Source: an uncultured bacterium (GTDB lineage Bacteria; Verrucomicrobiota; Lentisphaeria; Victivallales; UBA1829). Taken from it: 57,542 nucleotides of DNA. Each line of letters opens with the position of its first letter. The stretch's first letter is position 1. The notes beneath the pieces were generated by a model. That model saw nothing but the letters and a program-made list of their open reading frames with translations. It did no database searches and was not told the DNA's origin. The stretch spans positions 1-57,542 of the forward strand of contig CACZEK010000017.1 of NCBI GenBank assembly GCA_902780135.1, written 5' to 3'. This document shows positions 17,414 through 25,662 of the stretch, piece after piece. A program made the translations under genes and the position numbers.

Positions 17414-18952
17414 ATGCTCACGGGAACATACTCCGCCACGCTCATCGGGATCGACGCCGTCGCGGTCGAGATCGAAGTCCACGCGTCCGGCGCGGGCGAG
17501 GGAGTCAATGTTTCCATCGTGGGGCTGCCCGACGCGGCGGTCCGCGAGAGCAAGGAACGCATCCGCAGCGCGCTTTACGCCGCGGGCCTGCGGCATCCCG
17601 AAGGCTTCACGCTCGTGAACCTTGCGCCCGGCGACATCCGCAAGGAAGGCACGGCGTTCGACCTGCCGATCGCATTGGCGCTCGCCTCCGCCGCCGGAGC
17701 GTTCCCGAAGGAGACGCTCGAAAACGCCATGATCCTCGGCGAACTCGCGCTCGACAGTTCCGTCCGCCCGGTCAAGGGCGTCCTGCCCGCCGCGCTCCTC
17801 GCCCGCCAGATGCCGAACATCCGCACGCTGATCGTCCCGGCCGCCAACGCCCGCGAGGCGGCGACCGTGCTGCCGCATCTCCGCGTGTACGCCGTCAACT
17901 CCCTCACGGACGCCATCCGCGCCCTCTCCGGCGAACTCCTCCCGCTCTCGAACAACGGCGGCGCGGTCTTCCTGGAGCCGGACTGGGACGGCATCCCGGA
18001 TTTCTCCGAGGTGAAGGGACAGGCGGCGGCAAAACGCGCGCTGGAGATCGCCGCCGCGGGCGGACACAACGTGATCTTCATCGGGCCGCCCGGCTCCGGC
18101 AAGAGCATGCTCGCCCAGCGCATGCCCGGCATCCTGCCGCCCATGACCGAGGAGGAGACGCTCGAAACGAGCAAGATCCATTCCGTGCTCGGACTGCTCC
18201 CGCCCGACACGCCGCTCCTCCGCAAACGCCCGTTCCGCGCGCCGCACCACACGGTCAGCGACGCCGGACTCATCGGCGGCGGCACCAATCCCCAGCCCGG
18301 CGAGATCAGCCTGGCGCACAACGGCGTTCTCTTCCTCGACGAGCTCCCCGAGTTCAAGCGCAGCACGCTCGAAGTGCTCCGCCAGCCGCTCGAAAACGGC
18401 GAAGTCTCCATCAGCCGCGCCGCGGGCAGCTTCGTCTTCCCCTGCCGCTTCCTCCTCATCGCCGCCATGAACCCGTGTCCCTGCGGCCACCTCGGCGACC
18501 GCCGCCACCGCTGTTCCTGCCGTTCGCTCCAGATCCAGCAGTACCGCGCGAAGATTTCAGGTCCGCTGCTCGACCGGATCGACCTGCATGTGAACGTGGA
18601 GGCGCTGTCCGACGACGAGCTTGTCTCGACGCGTCCGGCGGAATCCAGCGCGGTCATCCGCGCACGGTGCATCGCCGCGCGCGACATCCAGACGCGCCGC
18701 TACGGAAAGGACAGCAGCGTGCGATGCAACGCCATGATGGGTCCCGCCCAGCTCACGAGATACTGCGTGCTGGACCCTCAGCTTCAGACCATGATCCGCC
18801 ACGCGATCAACGAATTCGGACTCTCCGCCCGCGCATACGACCGCATCCTCCGCGTCGCGCGCACCATCGCCGACCTCGCCGGCTCCGAGAACATCCGCCG
18901 CGAACACCTCTTCGAGGCGATCGGCTACCGCGCCCTCGACCGCAAGAACTGA
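17414..18952 (+). CDS. YifB/ComM-family Mg-chelatase-like AAA+ ATPase
   Basis: The 512-residue protein has the N-terminal Lon-like ChlI domain ([19 protein letters not shown], then [17 protein letters not shown]) and a Walker A GPPGSGKS at 224-231. It also has [12 protein letters not shown] as Walker B and a C-terminal Mg_chelatase_C region ending in [15 protein letters not shown]. ComM, the characterised member, is a hexameric helicase that promotes branch migration during natural transformation. This gene is very likely an orthologue, though no other competence gene is visible here. It is co-transcribed with dedA. Confidence 0.92.
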   Translation: MLTGTYSATLIGIDAVAVEIEVHASGAGEGVNVSIVGLPDAAVRESKERIRSALYAAGLRHPEGFTLVNLAPGDIRKEGTAFDLPIALALASAAGAFPKETLENAMILGELALDSSVRPVKGVLPAALLARQMPNIRTLIVPAANAREAATVLPHLRVYAVNSLTDAIRALSGELLPLSNNGGAVFLEPDWDGIPDFSEVKGQAAAKRALEIAAAGGHNVIFIGPPGSGKSMLAQRMPGILPPMTEEETLETSKIHSVLGLLPPDTPLLRKRPFRAPHHTVSDAGLIGGGTNPQPGEISLAHNGVLFLDELPEFKRSTLEVLRQPLENGEVSISRAAGSFVFPCRFLLIAAMNPCPCGHLGDRRHRCSCRSLQIQQYRAKISGPLLDRIDLHVNVEALSDDELVSTRPAESSAVIRARCIAARDIQTRRYGKDSSVRCNAMMGPAQLTRYCVLDPQLQTMIRHAINEFGLSARAYDRILRVARTIADLAGSENIRREHLFEAIGYRALDRKN

Positions 18953-19037
18953 CGGATTTACACCTCATTCCTCTTCTTGCCCCGCTCGCAATCGAGACAT
19001 ACGACCCGCAGTCTTCTGCCCCGCGTTCAAGCAATAA

Positions 19038-19135
19038 TTTCAATCACGATTGAAACATTCTGCACAAAAAATCATTATTTCAATCGTGTTTGAAATCAAA
19101 GCCATGTTTGTTTATATTTATAATTTCATTTGAAA
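19038..19135. repeat. Three related palindromes upstream of the DUF4143-type ATPase
   Basis: TTTCAATCACGATTGAAA (19038-19055), TTTCAATCGTGTTTGAAA (19078-19095) and TTTCATTTGAAA (19124-19135) share the ends TTTCA...TGAAA and occur at about 40-bp steps in an AT-rich stretch. A further half-site, GATTGAAAG, lies at 19168-19176. They look like operator sites. The rest of the gap between 18953 and 19189 shows nothing I recognise. Confidence 0.6.
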
Positions 19136-19189
19136 TAATGCAAATGGCGTGTTATATTGTCTGTTATGATTGAAAGAAAGGAGTCTCCC

Positions 19190-20407
19190 ATGATTCTGCG
19201 TCCCTATTATTTGAACAAGATCAAACCCTTTCTTGGAAAAGGCATCGTGAAGGCTGTTACCGGGATGCGACGTTCCGGGAAGAGCGTATTCGTCCGTCAG
19301 CTGATGGAAGAGCTCAAGCTGGACGGAATCCCGGATAAAAACATCCTCTACGTCGACAAGGAATCTCTTGATTTCAACTTTATCATGGATTTCCGCGACC
19401 TCGACGCGTACGTCAGGGAGAAAAAAAAGAAAACGCGGGGAAAGATTTATATATTCATTGACGAGGTACAGGATATTGACCAATGGGAACGCGCGGTCGC
19501 GTCGTGGTCGGGAAAACCGGATCAATACGATATCGTGATAACGGGATCTAACTCCACAATGTTCTCCGGAGAGCTCGCATCCAAGCTTACAGGCAGATAT
19601 CTGGAGTTTACGGTGTATCCGCTTTCCCTGCGTGAATTCCGCGATTTTTATCCTGAAATACACGATCCGGACGAACTGCTCCAAAAATATCTCCGCTACG
19701 GGGGCATGCCCGGACTGAGAATGCTGGACTCTCTTTCGGATGAGACGGTTTTCCCGTTTCTGAACAGCATTCACGATTCCATTGTCCTGAAAGACATTGT
19801 TCGGCGCAAAGGAATCAGAAACATGACGCTGCTGGAATCCATCTGCGATTTCGTGTACGGAAACATTGGATGCCCGATGTCGGCCAACAGCATTGCGGCT
19901 TTTCTGAAAAACCAGCGGATCAACACCAATGTGCAGTCCGTAATCAACTACATGGACGCATTGACGGATGCCCAGCTGGTATCAAAAGTCCGGCAATACG
20001 ACATCAGAGGAAAAAGATCGCTGGAAATCGACCGGAAAATGTTTGTTTCCGACCTCGGGATGCGTCATTGCAAATATGGATTCCGGGCAGAGGACATCTC
20101 CCAGATGATCGAAAACCTGGTGTATATGGAGCTCAGAAGAAAATACGACCGGGTTTCCGTAGGAAATGTCCGGTCCTGCGAAGTTGATTTTGTAGCATGG
20201 AAAGCCTCCGAACCCGTATATTTCCAGGTGACGGCGGGATGTAGTGCCCGGGGAACCCTTGAACGTGAAGTCCGCCCTCTTCTCGCAATCCAGGACAATT
20301 ACCCCAAGGTCATTGTATCTTTGGAAAAGATATATACTGACAATTGCAACGGAATCAAGCTTGTCTCCCTGACTGATTTTCTTCTGGGAGAACAAAGCAT
20401 CTGTTAA
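19190..20407 (+). CDS. AAA-family ATPase with C-terminal nuclease-like DUF4143 domain
   Basis: The ATG at 19190 is preferred because AAAGGAG lies at 19177-19183, which sets aside a TTG further up. The 405-residue protein has a Walker A in TGMRRSGKSVFV (K31, S32) and a Walker B in IYIFIDEVQDI. It has the arginine-finger-like region around GSNSTMFSGELASKLTGRY and a C-terminal DUF4143 domain (about 200-370) ending in CEVDFVAWK, the restriction-endonuclease-fold like element. This family is common, usually solitary and often mobile between gut bacteria; its function is unsettled. The gene is AT-richer than its neighbours, uses less GC-biased codons and has no functional partners nearby, all consistent with horizontal transfer. 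Confidence 0.85.
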   Translation: MILRPYYLNKIKPFLGKGIVKAVTGMRRSGKSVFVRQLMEELKLDGIPDKNILYVDKESLDFNFIMDFRDLDAYVREKKKKTRGKIYIFIDEVQDIDQWERAVASWSGKPDQYDIVITGSNSTMFSGELASKLTGRYLEFTVYPLSLREFRDFYPEIHDPDELLQKYLRYGGMPGLRMLDSLSDETVFPFLNSIHDSIVLKDIVRRKGIRNMTLLESICDFVYGNIGCPMSANSIAAFLKNQRINTNVQSVINYMDALTDAQLVSKVRQYDIRGKRSLEIDRKMFVSDLGMRHCKYGFRAEDISQMIENLVYMELRRKYDRVSVGNVRSCEVDFVAWKASEPVYFQVTAGCSARGTLEREVRPLLAIQDNYPKVIVSLEKIYTDNCNGIKLVSLTDFLLGEQSIC

Positions 20408-20416
20408 TACTCCGTC

Positions 20417-21796
20417 TCATTGTTTCAGCGGATCCGGCTTGTTCTCGGGCGGGGGCTCCGGCTCGGCGCCGGGCGCGTGGTCGCGCTTCATCTGCGCCTG
20501 TTTCTCGCGGCGCAGACGGTCCCAGTAGTCCAGCCGCTTGCGGATCTCGCGCTCGAATCCCCGGTCCGGCGGGTTGTAGAGTTTCGTGCGCGGCATGCCA
20601 TCGGGGAAATAATTCTGGCCGGAGAACGCGTCGGGGAGGTCCTGGTCATACTGGTAGCCGTGGCCGTAGCCGAGCTCCTTCATGAGCTTCGTCGGGGCGT
20701 TCAGGATGTGCGCGGGCGGCATGAGCGAGGAATACTTCTTCGCGGCGCGGAGGGCGCTGCCCCACGCCACGTACGCGCTGTTCGACTTCGGCGCGGTCGC
20801 CAGGTAGATCACGAGCTCGGCGATGGCGATGTCGCCCTCGGGCGAACCGAGGCGTTCGTAGGTGTCCCAGCAGGACACCGCCACCTGAAGCGCGTTCGGG
20901 TCCGCGAGGCTCACGTCCTCCATGGAGAACCGCGTGAGGCGGCGCAGGAGGTAGAGCGGGTCCTCGCCGCCCTCGATCATGCGCGCCGCCCAGTACAGCG
21001 CGGCGTCCACGTCGGAGCCGCGCAGGGACTTGTGGAGCGCGCTGATGAGGTTGTAATGCCCCTCGCGGTCCTTGTCGTAGACCGGGGCGCGCTGGCGGAC
21101 CAGCTGGGAAAGGCGTTTGGAGTCGATCCGCTCGCCCTCGGCGGCGAGGTCGTAGACGGATTCCATGAGGTTGATGAGGTAGCGGCCGTCGCCGTCGGCG
21201 AGCCCGGGCAGCGTCTTGCGCGCCTCTTCGGACAAAGGCAGAGGCATGCCGGACAGCTCTTCGGCGCGCGTCATGATCTTATCCAGCGCCGCCTCGTCCA
21301 GCGGCTTCATCACAAAGACCTTGCACCGGGAGAGCAGAGCGCTGTTCAGCTCGAACGACGGGTTCTCCGTGGTCGCGCCGACCAGCGTGACCGTGCCGTT
21401 CTCCACGAACGGCAGAAAGCCGTCCTGCTGGGCGCGGTTGAAGCGGTGGATCTCGTCGACGAAGAGGAGCGTGCCCTGCCCCGCGGCGCGGCGTTTCGCG
21501 GCCTCGTCGAACGCCTTGCGGAGCTCGGCGATGCCGGAAAACACGGCGGAGAGCGCCACGAAGTGCATGCTGGTGGTGTGCGCCATGATGCGGGCGATCG
21601 TGGTCTTGCCGCATCCGGGCGGACCCCACAGGATGAAGCTGCTCAGGCGTCCGCTTTCGATCATGCGGCGCAGCGGGGCGTCCGGCCCGAGCAGATGGTC
21701 CTGCCCGACGACCTCTTCGAGCGTGCGCGGGCGCATACGGTCGGCGAGCGGCGACTTCAGAAACGCCGAAAAAAGACTGCCCTGTTCGTCATCCAT
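20417..21796 (-). CDS. rarA: Replication-associated recombination protein A (MgsA/RarA AAA+ ATPase)
   Basis: The 459-residue protein starts LADRMRPRTLEEVVGQDHLL after a short leader. It has Walker A GPPGCGKTT at 58-66, Walker B LLFVDEIHRFN and the sensor region GATTENPSFELNSALLSRC. The C-terminal tetramerisation domain is recognisable by AYVAWGSALRAAKKY and PPAHILNAPTKLMKELGYG. RarA acts at stalled replication forks with SSB and clamp components. It lies 50 bp downstream of hisB on the same strand and is probably read from the hisB promoter. It is convergent with the DUF4143 gene. Confidence 0.95.
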   Translation of the reverse strand: MDDEQGSLFSAFLKSPLADRMRPRTLEEVVGQDHLLGPDAPLRRMIESGRLSSFILWGPPGCGKTTIARIMAHTTSMHFVALSAVFSGIAELRKAFDEAAKRRAAGQGTLLFVDEIHRFNRAQQDGFLPFVENGTVTLVGATTENPSFELNSALLSRCKVFVMKPLDEAALDKIMTRAEELSGMPLPLSEEARKTLPGLADGDGRYLINLMESVYDLAAEGERIDSKRLSQLVRQRAPVYDKDREGHYNLISALHKSLRGSDVDAALYWAARMIEGGEDPLYLLRRLTRFSMEDVSLADPNALQVAVSCWDTYERLGSPEGDIAIAELVIYLATAPKSNSAYVAWGSALRAAKKYSSLMPPAHILNAPTKLMKELGYGHGYQYDQDLPDAFSGQNYFPDGMPRTKLYNPPDRGFEREIRKRLDYWDRLRREKQAQMKRDHAPGAEPEPPPENKPDPLKQ

Positions 21797-21846
21797 GGCA
21801 AGGAAGCCCGTTCAAAAACAAGTTCGGATCGAGGGGGCGAACGCGG

Positions 21847-22431
21847 TTACAGGACGCCCTTCGTGGAGGGGACGCCGTGGACGCGGGGGTCCAGGGAGAC
21901 CGCCTCGGACAGCGCGCGCGACAGCCCCTTGAAGACCGCCTCGAACGTGTGGTGCACCTCGCCCGAGGACAGCATGCGGATGTGGAGCGTGATGCCGCCC
22001 TTCACCGACAGCGCCTGGAAAAACTCCTTGAAGAGCGCGGTGTCCAGGTCCTTGATATAGGCCGCGGACGGCTCCACGTCGTAGACCAGGAACGGCCTGC
22101 CGGAGAGGTCGAGCGCGACCATCGCGAGGGATTCGTCCATCGGCAGCAGGAAGCTCCCGTAGCGGCGGATGCCCTCCTTCGCGCCGAGCGCCTGCGTCAG
22201 GGCGTGCCCCATGGTCAGCCCGAGGTCCTCCATCGTGTGATGGCAGTCCACGTTCAGGTCGCCGTCCGCGCGGACCGTGAGGTCGAATCCGCCGTGCCGG
22301 GCGAACAGCGTCAGCATGTGGTCCATGAACGGGATGCCGGTGTCGATCTCGCCGTGTCCGGTCCCGTCCAGATTCCATTTCACGTAGATGGAGGTTTCGC
22401 TCGTTTTGCGTTCGATTTCCGCGATTCTCAT
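21847..22431 (-). CDS. hisB: Imidazoleglycerol-phosphate dehydratase
   Basis: The ATG at 22431 is supported by AAAAGGAG just upstream and by the family start RIAEIERKTSET. The 194 residues include both metal-binding repeats, GDLNVDCHHTMEDLG and SSGEVHHTFEAVFKGLSRAL (landmarks), and FMDHMLTLFARHGGFDL. It catalyses the sixth step of histidine synthesis. The domain is monofunctional, with no fused histidinol-phosphate phosphatase. The only other his gene in the window is hisG, about 12 kb away, so histidine genes are dispersed. Confidence 0.95.
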   Translation of the reverse strand: MRIAEIERKTSETSIYVKWNLDGTGHGEIDTGIPFMDHMLTLFARHGGFDLTVRADGDLNVDCHHTMEDLGLTMGHALTQALGAKEGIRRYGSFLLPMDESLAMVALDLSGRPFLVYDVEPSAAYIKDLDTALFKEFFQALSVKGGITLHIRMLSSGEVHHTFEAVFKGLSRALSEAVSLDPRVHGVPSTKGVL

Positions 22432-22469
22432 ACCGCACGTCTCCTTTTGATTTGTTTTCCTATCACAAT

Positions 22470-22498
22470 ACATTAGCACATTCGGGCATCCTTTTCAA
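22470..22498 (-). promoter_or_regulatory. Predicted hisB promoter
   Basis: On the minus strand TTGAAA (22498-22493) and TAATGT (22475-22470) are separated by 17 bp, about 40 bp upstream of the hisB start. Confidence 0.5.
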
Positions 22499-22550
22499 AC
22501 GTTTTTGCCCTTTTTTTATGCCTTTTTCGCGCGTGTTTCTACTTTGGCGT

Positions 22551-22578
22551 TTGCATTCTCGCGTTTCAAATCTATATT
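22551..22578 (+). promoter_or_regulatory. Predicted promoter of the coiled-coil protein-folD operon
   Basis: TTGCAT at 22551-22556 and TATATT at 22573-22578 with a 16-bp spacer lie about 65 bp upstream of the first gene. The region is divergent from the hisB promoter. Confidence 0.5.
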
Positions 22579-22642
22579 TAACTGCGTATTTTTTTCCCGC
22601 GTCCACGCCGGCGCGGGGCAACCTTTTTCCCGGTGCACGACC

Positions 22643-23161
22643 ATGAAACATTTCTGCGTTCTTATTCTTTTCGCCATGACGGCAGCCCTGTCCGCAGCCG
22701 CGACCAAGCCCGCCGAAGCGGCGAAACCAGCCGAGACGACGGCGAAACCAACCGAGGCGGCGAAACCCGCGGCGGCAAAAAACGCCGTCCCCGTCCTGAC
22801 CACGATCTACAGCCCTGACCGCGATCCGGCGGAGTTCGCCGACCCGGAAAAGGCCGCGGACCTGCTCAACCGCCGCGCCGAACTGGCGCAGAAGATCCAG
22901 GCCGAACGCAAGCGCATCCTGAAGGAAGACGCCAAGGCAAAAGAGCTCAACGATGCCATTATGCGGCAGCTCCGCCAGCTTTCCGAGATCCTCGAGACCA
23001 AGAAATCCATGATCGAGCTGAACTCCCAGCTGCGCGACCTCGACAACGCCATTTCCAGGCTCAAACCCGCGCCCCCGCCGGAACCGGACACCAAAGCCGA
23101 GACTAAAGCTGACGCGAAAACCGATACCAAAGCCGACGGCAAAAAAGCCGAAAAGGAGTGA
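22643..23161 (+). CDS. Small exported coiled-coil protein of unknown function
   Basis: The ATG at 22643 gives 172 residues with a clear signal peptide (KHFCVLILFAMTAALSAAA, likely cleavage after SAAA). A low-complexity KPAEAAKP-type linker follows, then a predicted coiled coil (about residues 65-145, rich in K, E, L, A). The tail is made of short repeats of the KA(E/D)(T/A)K type. It is probably periplasmic. No family is recognised. It ends six bases before folD, so the pair is likely co-transcribed, without an obvious functional link. Confidence 0.7.
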   Translation: MKHFCVLILFAMTAALSAAATKPAEAAKPAETTAKPTEAAKPAAAKNAVPVLTTIYSPDRDPAEFADPEKAADLLNRRAELAQKIQAERKRILKEDAKAKELNDAIMRQLRQLSEILETKKSMIELNSQLRDLDNAISRLKPAPPPEPDTKAETKADAKTDTKADGKKAEKE

Positions 23162-23167
23162 CCGAAC

Positions 23168-24061
23168 ATGTCCGCAAACCTCATCAATGGCGCCGAGATC
23201 TCCAAGGCGGTCAACGCCGAAACCGCGGCCGAAGTCGCGGAGATCGTCGCGAAATACAACGTCCAGCCCGCGCTCGCCGTCATTCTCGTCGGCGAGGACC
23301 CGGCGTCCCAGGTCTACGTCTCCCGCAAGGCGAAAAAATGCGCCGAGCTGGGCATCCGCTCCGAAAAGATCGTGCTCCCCGCCGACACCTCCGAAGCCGA
23401 CCTGCTCGCCATCATCGCGAAGCTCAACGCCGATCCCTCCATCCACGGCATCCTCGTGCAGTCCCCCGTGCCGAAGCAGATCGATGAACGCAGCGTCGTG
23501 CTCGCCATCGACCCGGCGAAGGACGTCGACTGCTTCCACCCGTTCAACGTCGGCCGCATGATGCTCGGCGACTTCTCCGGGTTCCTGCCGTGCACGCCGT
23601 GGGGCGTGACCGTCCTGCTGGAACGCTCCGGCGTCGTCGCGCGCGGCAAAAACGCCGTCGTGCTCGGCCGCTCCAACATCGTCGGCAAGCCCATGGCCGC
23701 CATGCTCGCCGCCAAGGCCCCGTTCGGCGACGCCACCGTCACCGTCTGCCATTCCCACACCCGCGACCTCGCCGCCGTCACGCTTCAGGCGGACATCATC
23801 GTCGCGGCGCTCGGCATCCCGCGGTTCCTGAAGGGCGACCAGGTGAAGGAAGGCGCAGTGGTCGTCGACGTCGGCATCAACCGCATCCCGGACCCGTCCG
23901 CCAAGAACGGCTGCCGCCTCGTCGGCGACGTCGATTTCGACTCCGTCGCGGAAAAAGCCTCCCTCATCACCCCGGTCCCCGGCGGCGTCGGCCCCATGAC
24001 CATCGCCATGCTCATGAAGAACACGCTCCGCGCCTGCCGCGCCGCGCTGAAGACCGCCTGA
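23168..24061 (+). CDS. folD: Bifunctional methylenetetrahydrofolate dehydrogenase/cyclohydrolase
   Basis: The 297-residue protein has the FolD signatures: [21 protein letters not shown] (landmark; the Tyr and Lys of YVSRK act in cyclohydrolase catalysis), [23 protein letters not shown], and [11 protein letters not shown], which precedes the NADP site. The C-terminus ends [19 protein letters not shown]. It interconverts 5,10-methylene- and 10-formyl-tetrahydrofolate in the cytoplasm. The length is normal. folE, a GTP cyclohydrolase, is elsewhere in the window but in a queuosine operon. Confidence 0.96.
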   Translation: MSANLINGAEISKAVNAETAAEVAEIVAKYNVQPALAVILVGEDPASQVYVSRKAKKCAELGIRSEKIVLPADTSEADLLAIIAKLNADPSIHGILVQSPVPKQIDERSVVLAIDPAKDVDCFHPFNVGRMMLGDFSGFLPCTPWGVTVLLERSGVVARGKNAVVLGRSNIVGKPMAAMLAAKAPFGDATVTVCHSHTRDLAAVTLQADIIVAALGIPRFLKGDQVKEGAVVVDVGINRIPDPSAKNGCRLVGDVDFDSVAEKASLITPVPGGVGPMTIAMLMKNTLRACRAALKTA

Positions 24062-24103
24062 GCGGAATCCCGACCGGAATCCGCCTGAAAAGAGGGTCCG
24101 TGC

Positions 24104-25465
24104 ATGCCTTTCCTGTTCAAGATCATCGCCATCCTCATCGGCATCTTCATCTGGAAGACCGTCGTCGCGAACTTCCGCAAGGCAAGCAGGGCGATGCACG
24201 ACGATCCCAGCGACGGCGAGGAGGATTCCGCCCCCGCGGCGAAGCTTGACCTGGAGGAACAGTGGCGGCGGGCGGCGCGTCAGCTCGCCTGCACGTACGA
24301 CCCGGGCAAGGGGCCGAACTGCAGGGACGCCTCCATCACCGGCAGGTTCTCCGGGCATGAGATCGCCATCAAGCGGTTCGGGCGCAACTACGTCCGCTAC
24401 TTCGTGTCGTTCCGCCGCGCCCCCGACTTTCAGGTCTGCGTGGTCCGCGACATGGAGTCGATCGCCGCGCGCATCCTGGACGGGCATCCGGTCTATCCCT
24501 CGAAAATGTTCTTTCCCTCTTCGGAGCCGGATTTCTTCTGCTCGGCGGAATCCGAGGATGCGTTCGACCGGTTCCTGAACACGCCGTCGAACCGATCCGC
24601 CGTGCTCAATCTCATCCGGACTTTCCCCGCCGGGATGTTCAACAGCGAAGGCGTCTCCGTGCGGCTGCGCGCCGCGACGCCGGACGTCTCCGTCATCAGC
24701 CGCATGGCCGCCGTCGCAAACGCGCTGGAAACGCCCTCGTCCGACCCGATGCCCGACCTGGAGGCCGCGCCGAAAAAGACGCCGCTCTACGTGCCGCCGG
24801 TCCAGCCGCTCCCGGCGCCGGACACGGAACAAGAGGAGGACGCGCCCAAACGCTTCCCGCCGATCCAAGTCGGCAAATCTCCCGCCTCGAAAACGTCAAA
24901 GATCGCGCGCCCGTTCTTGTCCGGCGGCGAGGATTTCTCCCGGCGGACGACCGTCATCCGCATCTCGCCGGAGGCAAAACGCACGGGACAGCCCGACAAG
25001 CCGAAAGCCGACGTCGTGCGGAGCGCGCCCGAACCGCCCGCGCCCGCCACACAACAGAAGCAGCCCGAACCGGTTCGGAAGCCCGCTGTCGCGGACGGCA
25101 TGACCGCCGAATCCGTCTGCGCCGCGCTGTTCGGCAAGGCGTTCCCCGGCGCGGAGGAACGCGCCGCGTTCGACGCGATGAAGGGGCGGCGCGTGCGCTG
25201 GAGCGGCGAACTCCAGATGAGCATGCCGTTCAGCATGGATTTCGTGTTCGGCTCGCGGAAGGGCGTGAAGGCGACGCTCCTGATCTGCAAGCTCGCGCAG
25301 GGATCCGTCCCGGTCCGGATCAAGGCGGTCGCGGCGTTCCCGCCTGACCTCCGCGACCGACTGGAGGCGTTGAAGGGGGAAACGGTCGTCTTCGAGGGCG
25401 AGCTCCTCAAGTTCGAGCCGTTCGCGCGCGAGATTTACCTTCAGGACGCTTCGCTCGTTTCCTGA
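24104..25465 (+). CDS. Membrane-anchored protein of unknown function
   Basis: The 453-residue protein begins with one membrane segment (residues about 4-24, FKIIAILIGIFIWKTVVANF). A globular part of about 180 residues follows, then a Pro/Lys-rich disordered linker (about 205-335) and a C-terminal domain (about 340-453). The latter has alternating beta-type segments (RVRWSGELQMS, ETVVFEGELLKFEPFAREIYLQD) that resemble a small OB-fold such as the tRNA_anti-like family. That resemblance is weak. It follows folD by 43 bp and may be in the same transcript. I do not recognise a function. Confidence 0.6.
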   Translation: MPFLFKIIAILIGIFIWKTVVANFRKASRAMHDDPSDGEEDSAPAAKLDLEEQWRRAARQLACTYDPGKGPNCRDASITGRFSGHEIAIKRFGRNYVRYFVSFRRAPDFQVCVVRDMESIAARILDGHPVYPSKMFFPSSEPDFFCSAESEDAFDRFLNTPSNRSAVLNLIRTFPAGMFNSEGVSVRLRAATPDVSVISRMAAVANALETPSSDPMPDLEAAPKKTPLYVPPVQPLPAPDTEQEEDAPKRFPPIQVGKSPASKTSKIARPFLSGGEDFSRRTTVIRISPEAKRTGQPDKPKADVVRSAPEPPAPATQQKQPEPVRKPAVADGMTAESVCAALFGKAFPGAEERAAFDAMKGRRVRWSGELQMSMPFSMDFVFGSRKGVKATLLICKLAQGSVPVRIKAVAAFPPDLRDRLEALKGETVVFEGELLKFEPFAREIYLQDASLVS

Positions 25466-25527
25466 CATCGTGCACGCCTGATTCCCGGTTTTTCTGCTTT
25501 CGTCCTTCCCTTTCTTCAGGAATGCGC

Positions 25528-25555
25528 TTGAAATGCGGAAAAAATATGCTATAAT
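25528..25555 (+). promoter_or_regulatory. Predicted promoter of the cstA-aldo/keto reductase gene
   Basis: TTGAAA at 25528-25533, preceded by TGCGC, and TATAAT at 25550-25555 are 16 bp apart. The leader of about 107 nt has no recognised riboswitch. Confidence 0.6.
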
Positions 25556-25662
25556 ATTTTTTTAAAGACTCAAAACAACATCCATCCGCGGCATTTTCCG
25601 CGGCCGGCGCCCCCGCCTCGAAAACACGGTTCTCGCCGGTTTCAATCCCATGAGGCACTGTC

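Noticed and set aside
16459..19053. An 864-codon plus-strand frame spanning dedA and yifB
   Set aside because: It is the +1/+2 shadow of two genes with intact signatures; its sequence is Pro/Arg/His-rich.
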